A DNA stretch of 64,000 nucleotides from Streptomyces sp. NBC_01142 (GTDB lineage: Bacteria; Actinomycetota; Actinomycetes; Streptomycetales; Streptomycetaceae), in contig NZ_JAPEOR010000001.1 in NCBI RefSeq assembly GCF_026341125.1, positions 2,976,001 through 3,040,000 of the forward strand. Reading direction: 5' to 3'. Numbering within the stretch: position 1 is the first letter of the stretch; each line of letters opens with the position of its first letter. Shown here piece by piece: positions 58,611 to 64,000 of the stretch. Both the position numbers and the translations under genes were made by a program. The notes below the pieces were generated by a model. That model ran no database searches and was not told the origin of the DNA. It saw only the letters and a program-made list of their open reading frames with translations.

Positions 58611-61238
58611 ATGAGTACTCCTGAACCCTTCCCCGACCCCCTCGCGGACGACGCACCGCCGAGACCCGAGCCCGGCCGGGAGCAGGACCTGTCCGCGGCC
58701 TCGGTGACCCACACCGCAGAGGCCGCTCGGCACATGCCCGTCGAGCCGCCGACGACCGGCCTCGTGCCTACGGTCGGGGCATTCGAACGGCCCCGCGATC
58801 TGCCGTCCCCACCCCTGGCGGCGGGGGGCACGGAGGGCATGACCAGCTCCGCCGTCCCTCCGGAACGGGGCCCGGCCCCGGCGGAGCCCTCGCCGGAGCA
58901 GACGTCCACCGTCGGTCGCCTGGCGGCCACGGTGGAACGGCTGCGCGGAGAGGTACAGGCGGCGCACGCCGCGGCCGACGGGCGCGCCCTGATCGAACTC
59001 GCCAAAGGCGTCATGATCGAGCGGCTCCAATGCGGTCCGGCACAGGCGGCACGGCAACTCGCCGAACTCGCGGACCAGGCCGGCCTGTCACAGCTCGAGC
59101 TGGCAGCGGACATCATCAACCAGGCCGCCCGCGACCAAGTGGCCGAAGCAGCAGGTGACTTCGTCCTGCGGGCAAACGGCGACGCCAAGCCCGAAGGAGA
59201 GGCCGCTTCGTCCGTCGCGGTGCGCCTGCGCACCGCGGAAAGCGCCGCGCTGGCCGCCGGCGACACTCAGGCCGTCGCCGAATCTCTGCTCGAACATGCG
59301 CTGACCCCGTTGGGAGCGACGGCCGTCGCCGTCTGGACCGCAGGCTCGGACGCCTCTCTCACCCTCTGTGGCCACGCGGGATTCAGCGCCGACGAGGCGG
59401 GACGCTGGCGGTACGTACCGCCCGGTGTGGCAACCGTCGCCCGCCAGGCCCTCAGCGAGCGCCGCACCGTGCGGATCTCCTCCCTCGCCGCGGCCGGCGT
59501 GCCCTCCATCGGGCATACGCAGAGCCCGGACGGCGGCCGTATCGCCCTGCCCGCCGGAACCGGCGGCCGCATACACGGCGTTCTGGAGATCTGCTGGCCC
59601 CAGCCGCTCGCTCCGCAGTCCCCGGCCGTCGTCCGCCAGATCGAAGCCCTGGCCGAGCTGTGCGCCCACACACTCGAAAGCCTCCCCGCCTCCGGCGTGT
59701 ATCTCCCGGCCACACGGGAACCGGCCGACGTCTCCGAACTGGTGGACCTGTCCGACGGGCTGTACGACCCCGCGCTGGTCCTCACCCCGCACCTCGACGC
59801 GGAAGGCCACCTCACCGACTTCCGCATCCGTCACGCCAACAGCCGCTTCCTGGACCCGGCCGGACGCCCCCGCAGCGCCGTCAACGGGGCCTTGCTGCTG
59901 GAGGCCTACCCCATGGCCGCCGGCGACAGCGACCTCTTCGAGAAGACCGAACGCGTCTACGCCACCGGTGAACCCTTCCGCGCTCAGCGGATGACGCTGA
60001 CCGCGCTCGTCGACCAGGTGCCGCTCGCGTCCGTCGCCGATCTCAGCATCAGCCGGCACGGCGGCAGCGTGCTGCTCATCTGGCGCATCGAGGACGAGAC
60101 CGCCCGGCTCGCCAGCCTGCTCCAAAACGCGCAGCGCCTCGGCCGTATCGGCGGCTTCGAGGAGAACCTCGTAACGGGTGAGATCACCTGGAACGGGCAG
60201 CTCTTCGGCCTGTACGGACGTGCGGTCACCGACACCCCCGTGTCCCTGCAGGATCTCGCCGGTCACGCACACCCCGACGACGCCGTCGCCATCGGCCGCT
60301 TCCTCCAGGCAGTGCTTCACCACCGGCGTCCCCATTCGACGGCCTTCCGCCTTCAGCGTCCCGACGGAGTCACCCGCCACATCCGGGTCATCGCCGAACC
60401 CGTCCTCGACGCCGACGACCGGCTCCTCGCGGTGCGCGGCGCGTACCAGGACATCTCCTCCCAGCACTGGACCGAGGTGGCGCTCGCCGCCACCCGCGAC
60501 CAACTCGCGCACACCGAACAGGAGTCGGCCGAGCGCAACCGCATGGCGCTGCAACTCCAGCACGCCATCATGCCGCCGACCCGGGGCCCCCTCGACGCCC
60601 CCGGCCTGCAGATCGCCGTACGGTACCGGCCGGCGGAGTCGGAGTCCCTGGTGGGCGGCGACTGGTACGACGCCGTCGTCCTGCCCTCCAAGCGGATCCT
60701 GCTCTGCGTCGGGGACATCGCCGGCCACGGCGTGGAGGCGGCAACCGGCATGGTGGTTCTGCGCAACGCCCTGCGCGGTCTCGCCATCACCGGCGCGGGC
60801 CCCGGCCAGCTGCTGTCGTGGCTGAACATCGTGGCGCATCACCTCACCGAACAGGTCACCGCCACCGCCGTCTGCGGCCTGTACGACCCCGACACCCGCA
60901 TCCTGCGCTGGGCCAGGGCAGGCCACCTGCCTCCGGTCCTGGTGCGCGGAAGTGGGGCCACCACCCTGCCTCTGCTCGGCGGACTGCTCCTGGGTGCCCT
61001 GGCGGAGGCCGAGTACGAAGAGGCCGAGGTCCAACTCGAGCCGAACGACACCTTGCTGATGTACACCGACGGCCTCGTCGAACGCAGGGACACTTCCGTC
61101 CACGAGTCCCTCACCCAACTGCTCGCCACAGCACAGGCACCCGCACCCACCCTCGAGCGCCGACTCGACCGCCTGCTCACCCACAGCAAGTCGGACACCG
61201 ATGACGACACCTGCCTCATCGGCATTCAGGTGTCCTGA
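58611..61238 (+). CDS. SpoIIE phosphatase with ANTAR, GAF and PAS domains
   Basis: An 875-residue multi-domain signalling protein. After a Pro-rich N-terminus it has an ANTAR-like helical unit (DGRALIELAKGVMIERLQCG, about 125-170), a GAF domain (about 200-365), two PAS regions (about 380-480 and 510-615), and a complete SpoIIE PP2C domain: LQHAIMPP, VGGDWYDAVVLP, GDIAGHGVEAA, YTDGLVERRD and DDDTCLIGIQ. All metal ligands are present, unlike the phosphatase at 49184. It starts 88 bases after the hybrid kinase, so the two are probably cotranscribed. ATG 58611 has GAGGAG at long spacing; ATG 58578 is an alternative. Confidence 0.92.
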   Translation: MSTPEPFPDPLADDAPPRPEPGREQDLSAASVTHTAEAARHMPVEPPTTGLVPTVGAFERPRDLPSPPLAAGGTEGMTSSAVPPERGPAPAEPSPEQTSTVGRLAATVERLRGEVQAAHAAADGRALIELAKGVMIERLQCGPAQAARQLAELADQAGLSQLELAADIINQAARDQVAEAAGDFVLRANGDAKPEGEAASSVAVRLRTAESAALAAGDTQAVAESLLEHALTPLGATAVAVWTAGSDASLTLCGHAGFSADEAGRWRYVPPGVATVARQALSERRTVRISSLAAAGVPSIGHTQSPDGGRIALPAGTGGRIHGVLEICWPQPLAPQSPAVVRQIEALAELCAHTLESLPASGVYLPATREPADVSELVDLSDGLYDPALVLTPHLDAEGHLTDFRIRHANSRFLDPAGRPRSAVNGALLLEAYPMAAGDSDLFEKTERVYATGEPFRAQRMTLTALVDQVPLASVADLSISRHGGSVLLIWRIEDETARLASLLQNAQRLGRIGGFEENLVTGEITWNGQLFGLYGRAVTDTPVSLQDLAGHAHPDDAVAIGRFLQAVLHHRRPHSTAFRLQRPDGVTRHIRVIAEPVLDADDRLLAVRGAYQDISSQHWTEVALAATRDQLAHTEQESAERNRMALQLQHAIMPPTRGPLDAPGLQIAVRYRPAESESLVGGDWYDAVVLPSKRILLCVGDIAGHGVEAATGMVVLRNALRGLAITGAGPGQLLSWLNIVAHHLTEQVTATAVCGLYDPDTRILRWARAGHLPPVLVRGSGATTLPLLGGLLLGALAEAEYEEAEVQLEPNDTLLMYTDGLVERRDTSVHESLTQLLATAQAPAPTLERRLDRLLTHSKSDTDDDTCLIGIQVS

Positions 61239-61301
61239 ACGGTCGCCTCGGGGCGGGAAAATGCCGGTCGGACGGGGTGGGGGCTTCACCGCGGCGGCGG
61301 T

Positions 61302-61646
61302 TCACTCCGGATCGGTGCCAGCTCCGGAGTCGGTGCCCGCCCCCGAGTCCGCCAGTTGCGCGATCACCTGGGCGTGGCACGCCTCCGGGACGCACCAGCA
61401 GCCGAGCCGGTGCCCACGGAGCTCCGGAAGCAGGGGGAGGAGGTCCGGGCGGCCGAGGAGATGTTCCCGGTACCGCTCCATGACCTCTTCCCGGCTGCCG
61501 TCGCGACCGGGACGGAAGGGGCTCGCCAGCGGGGAGGCACTCAGGTCCCAGCCGCCCCGGTGCATGGCCCGGCCGACGTAGACCACATCCGCGAACTCGG
61601 GATCGTTCCGGTGGCCCTTGAGATTGACGACCGTGGTCCTGGTCAT
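61302..61646 (-). CDS. DUF4326 domain protein
   Basis: A 114-residue protein with the DUF4326 pattern: TTVVNLKGHRNDPEFADVVY, VGRAMHRGGWDLSASPLASP, and RLGCWCVPEACHAQVIAQL. Cys and His in CWCVPEACH are well conserved in the family. Function is unknown; members are often phage-associated. The C-terminus ends in two SGAGTD repeats from a short DNA duplication. GAGGAC precedes ATG 61646. Confidence 0.9.
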   Translation of the reverse strand: MTRTTVVNLKGHRNDPEFADVVYVGRAMHRGGWDLSASPLASPFRPGRDGSREEVMERYREHLLGRPDLLPLLPELRGHRLGCWCVPEACHAQVIAQLADSGAGTDSGAGTDPE

Positions 61647-61664
61647 GTCCTCAATCCTCCCCCC

Positions 61665-62204
61665 TCACCCGGCGCCCGGCAGGGCGAAGACCGCGCAGGT
61701 AGTGGTGCCGTGTGCGTACAGCTTGCCGTCCACGGCCCCGACGACCCGGGCCTCCGCCGTCGCGGTCGTGCGGCCCACATGGATGGCCGTGCCCTCGCAG
61801 CGCAGTGTCGGGGTGTTGCCGTACACCGGGCGTACCAGATTCACCCCCAGTTGCACGGTGGCGTAGGCCCGCCCGGCAGGCAGGGCGCTCATGACCGAGG
61901 TGCCGAGTGCCGAATCGAGCATCGTGGCCATGAAGCCGCCGTGGACGGTGCCCATGGGGTTGAACAGATGCTCGCCGGGATCGCCTTCGAAGACGGCCCG
62001 GCCCTCGTCGACCTCGACGAGCCGGAAGCCGAGCGTGCCGCAGATCGGTGCCGACGGCAGACGGCCGTCCAGGCCCATACGGATCAGCTCGATCCCCGAG
62101 CGGTCGCCGGCGTCGGCGTAGCTGGTCGGTGGTGCCCAGGTGTGGGTGCGCGAGCGCGCCGCGGGGGTGTCGGTTTCGGTGTGCTGGACCGTGGGCTGCG
62201 CCAT
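61665..62204 (-). CDS. PaaI-type hotdog-fold thioesterase
   Basis: A 179-residue hotdog protein. The signature FNPMGTVHGGFMATMLDSAL contains the HGG motif of PaaI-type thioesterases, followed by GTSVMSALPAGRAYATVQLG and VNLVRPV. It hydrolyses acyl- or aryl-CoA thioesters. ATG 62204 gives the best family length; in-frame ATGs at 62216 and 62261 exist. It is upstream, in direction, of the DUF4326 gene. Confidence 0.9.
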   Translation of the reverse strand: MAQPTVQHTETDTPAARSRTHTWAPPTSYADAGDRSGIELIRMGLDGRLPSAPICGTLGFRLVEVDEGRAVFEGDPGEHLFNPMGTVHGGFMATMLDSALGTSVMSALPAGRAYATVQLGVNLVRPVYGNTPTLRCEGTAIHVGRTTATAEARVVGAVDGKLYAHGTTTCAVFALPGAG

Positions 62205-62351
62205 GGTGCGTTCCATCCCTCTGACTCGTTGGATGTCATGTGCCGGGTACAGCGAACCCAAAGTGCCAGGCGCTCTTTTGCAGTGTCGCCTGCGACTCTT
62301 TGCATACCGTTCCCGTCATGCCGGACGCGTCCGGCACCGCGTTTCACCGGG

Positions 62352-62651
62352 TCAGGGAAGCTTGACCGCCAGGATGTCCACGGGGCGGATGTCCGGTGCG
62401 GAGCTGAGCATCGTCTCCGCGGCCTCCATCAGTGCCGCGGCGATCCTGCCCTGCAGGTGGGCGGTGCGGCCCTCCTCGTCCTGGAAGGTGTCGAACACCC
62501 CGAAGGTGGTGGCGTTCTCGCGGAACGCGAACCAGGTGACGGTGTGCTCCTCCTCCTTGGCGAGCCGCAGCGCATCGCGCAGCATGTCCCCGACCTTCTC
62601 TGCGTACTCGGGCTTGGCTTCGATCCTGGCCAACAGGCCGATCTTCGTCAT
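62352..62651 (-). CDS. Antibiotic biosynthesis monooxygenase (ABM) fold protein
   Basis: A 99-residue protein of the ABM/dimeric ferredoxin-like fold: MTKIGLLARIEAKPEYAEKV, HTVTWFAFRENATTFGVFDT. Small members include quinol monooxygenases and heme degraders, but many are uncharacterised. It lies in a minus-strand run with the thioesterase, divergent from the AraC gene, which may control it. Confidence 0.88.
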   Translation of the reverse strand: MTKIGLLARIEAKPEYAEKVGDMLRDALRLAKEEEHTVTWFAFRENATTFGVFDTFQDEEGRTAHLQGRIAAALMEAAETMLSSAPDIRPVDILAVKLP

Positions 62652-62862
62652 GACGTACTCCGCTTCTCGGTGTTCGTGCCGGTGGTCGCCCGGTGGTCGT
62701 CCCGGTGGTCGTCCCGGTGTCGACGGGCCGGTCCGGTGGGCCGGTCTCGATCTGCCGCGCGTCCGTGTCCGTGTGGTGTGATCCGGACATCTGAAAGAAG
62801 CCTACGGCGGCGAACGATCGTGCCCCAGTGTCGTAAACGACGAGTCGGATACTGTTTCCGCC

Positions 62863-63822
62863 ATGGATGTAGCTGTACTCGCCTACGACGGTGTGTTCGA
62901 CTCCGGGCTCGCGGCGATCCTCGATGTACTCCAAGGGGCCAACGCCATGCGCGGGGAGCTGCCTCAGCCGCCGCCCGCCTGGGAGGTCACGACCGTAGGT
63001 TTCCACCGCCGGATCCGCACCGGCGCCGGACATGTGGTCGCCACCGCGCCCGTCTCGGAGGCAAGGGGGGCGGACCTGCTGCTCGTACCGGCCCTCGCCG
63101 AGCGGCGGCCCGAGGCACTGATCGACCATGTTTCGGGTCCCGGCTCCGCAGCCGTGCGGCGTCTGGTGGCCGATGCGCGGGAGCGGCAGACGCCTGTCGC
63201 CTCGGCCTGTACGGGCACTTTCCTGCTGGCCGAGTCCGGGGTGCTGGACGGACGGCGGGCGACCACGAGCTGGTGGCTCGCGCCGGTGTTCCGCATGCGC
63301 TATCCGGCGGTGACGGTCGACGAGACCAGGATGGTGACCACATCGGACGGCGTGACGACGGCCGGCGCGGCCTTCGGGCATGTCGACCTCGCCCTCGCGA
63401 TCGTCCGGATGAGCAGCCCCGCCCTCGCCGATCTCGTCGCCCGCTATCTGGTGGTGGACGAGCGACCGTCCCAGTCGGCGTACACCATCCCGAGCGCGCT
63501 CGCCCAGAGCGATCCGACCGTGGCGGCCTTCGAGCGGTGGGCGCGACTGCATCTGGACGAGCCGATCAGTATCGGGCAGGCGGCGCAGGCGCTCGGCGTC
63601 AGCGAGCGCACCCTTCAGCGGGCCGTGCAGCGCGCACTCGGTACCTCACCCATCCGCTTCGTTCAGGACCTGCGGATCGAACAGGCCTCCCACCTGCTGC
63701 GGACCACGGACCTCTCACTGGAGGCCATCGCCCGCAGGGTCGGCTACGAACACGCCAACACCCTGCGCATCCTGTTGAGGGAACGCACCGGGAGCACGGC
63801 CGGAGCTTTGCGCCGCCGCTGA
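62863..63822 (+). CDS. GlxA-type AraC family transcriptional regulator
   Basis: A 319-residue regulator. Residues about 1-180 are a DJ-1/PfpI-like domain (MDVAVLAYDGVFDSGLAAIL; nucleophile-elbow-like SACTGTFLLAESGVL; DGRRATTSWW). Residues about 220-315 are an AraC DNA-binding domain: ISIGQAAQALGVSERTLQRA and LEAIARRVGYEHANTLRILL. GlxA proteins activate or repress metabolism and cell-cell responses. It is divergent from the ABM gene, so a shared operator in 62652-62862 is likely. The ribosome site is weak. Confidence 0.94.
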   Translation: MDVAVLAYDGVFDSGLAAILDVLQGANAMRGELPQPPPAWEVTTVGFHRRIRTGAGHVVATAPVSEARGADLLLVPALAERRPEALIDHVSGPGSAAVRRLVADARERQTPVASACTGTFLLAESGVLDGRRATTSWWLAPVFRMRYPAVTVDETRMVTTSDGVTTAGAAFGHVDLALAIVRMSSPALADLVARYLVVDERPSQSAYTIPSALAQSDPTVAAFERWARLHLDEPISIGQAAQALGVSERTLQRAVQRALGTSPIRFVQDLRIEQASHLLRTTDLSLEAIARRVGYEHANTLRILLRERTGSTAGALRRR

Positions 63823-64000
63823 CGTCGCATCACCCAGTGCGGCATACATGACGTGGGTGCGTTCGCCCAGCAGGGCGAGGAGTTGGAGTTCAGGCGTGTG
63901 GGCTCGCCACTGCTCGATGGCATCGGCGGGTTGACATCCGGAGTGCCGCCGACCGGGCGGGTATACGGCGGTGTGCCCGATCGGCCGACGTGCGCGTTCC
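63823..64000. other. Window end
   Basis: On the minus strand an open frame gives a protein-like stretch (ELQLLALLGERTHVMYAALG), but it runs on into the AraC gene without a stop. I do not call a gene from 178 bases. Confidence 0.3.

Noticed and set aside
63823..64000. Gene entering from the right edge on the minus strand
   Set aside because: The open frame continues into the AraC gene with no stop and no recognisable family.

Overview
The window is high-GC actinobacterial DNA, almost certainly from a Streptomyces chromosome. The evidence is the very GC-rich codon use, GGAGG-type ribosome sites, frequent GTG starts, and typical streptomycete families: a LAL-type LuxR regulator, GAF/ANTAR proteins, SigB/F/G-type sigma factors, SpoIIE phosphatases, a multi-HAMP cytosolic hybrid kinase, DUF5133 and DUF2267. 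I saw no rRNA, tRNA, CRISPR array, integrase or insertion sequence.

Region 1 (1-19132) is a biosynthetic cluster that looks like a hybrid polyketide/terpenoid locus. On the minus strand are a type I polyketide synthase running off the left edge (KS-AT-DH visible) and a free-standing ketosynthase. Across a 1-kb divergent intergenic region, a plus-strand series follows: P450, SAM methyltransferase, P450, polyprenyl diphosphate synthase, squalene-hopene-cyclase-type class II terpene cyclase, class I terpene synthase with a degraded aspartate-rich motif, membrane acyltransferase, and P450. A second membrane acyltransferase and a GMC flavo-oxidase close the cluster on the minus strand. A plausible reading, which is inference, is that a prenyl diphosphate is cyclised in one or two steps, oxidised by three P450s, methylated and acylated, possibly with a polyketide acyl group. 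The pairing of a full-length SHC-type cyclase with an atypical class I synthase is the most interesting chemistry here. Two GTAA/GTTAC motif pairs and one strong palindrome are candidate operators.

Region 2 (19133-27140) holds a RibD/DHFR-like reductase, a drug-type MFS exporter, an uncharacterised membrane-protein/lipoprotein pair and a large LAL regulator.

Region 3 (27141-37585) is a carbohydrate-oxidation and respiration block: a small membrane protein, an in-frame gluconokinase/aldose 1-epimerase fusion, a cyclase-family hydrolase, a GMC oxidoreductase, a glucose-1-dehydrogenase-like SDR, cytochrome bd oxidase (cydAB) and a GH15 glycosidase.

Region 4 (37586-61238) is a stress and signalling island. 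It has two SigB-type sigma factors, a STAS anti-anti-sigma protein, two SpoIIE-type phosphatases, a GAF-ANTAR protein, a six-HAMP hybrid histidine kinase, twin MarR regulators sharing an identical leader, two YihY membrane proteins, a cardiolipin-synthase-like enzyme, a membrane-anchored Mrr-type nuclease, an extra YidD, and several small orphan proteins. No anti-sigma kinase (RsbW type) is visible.

Region 5 (61239-64000) has a DUF4326 protein, a PaaI-type thioesterase, a small ABM monooxygenase-fold protein and a divergent GlxA-type AraC regulator.
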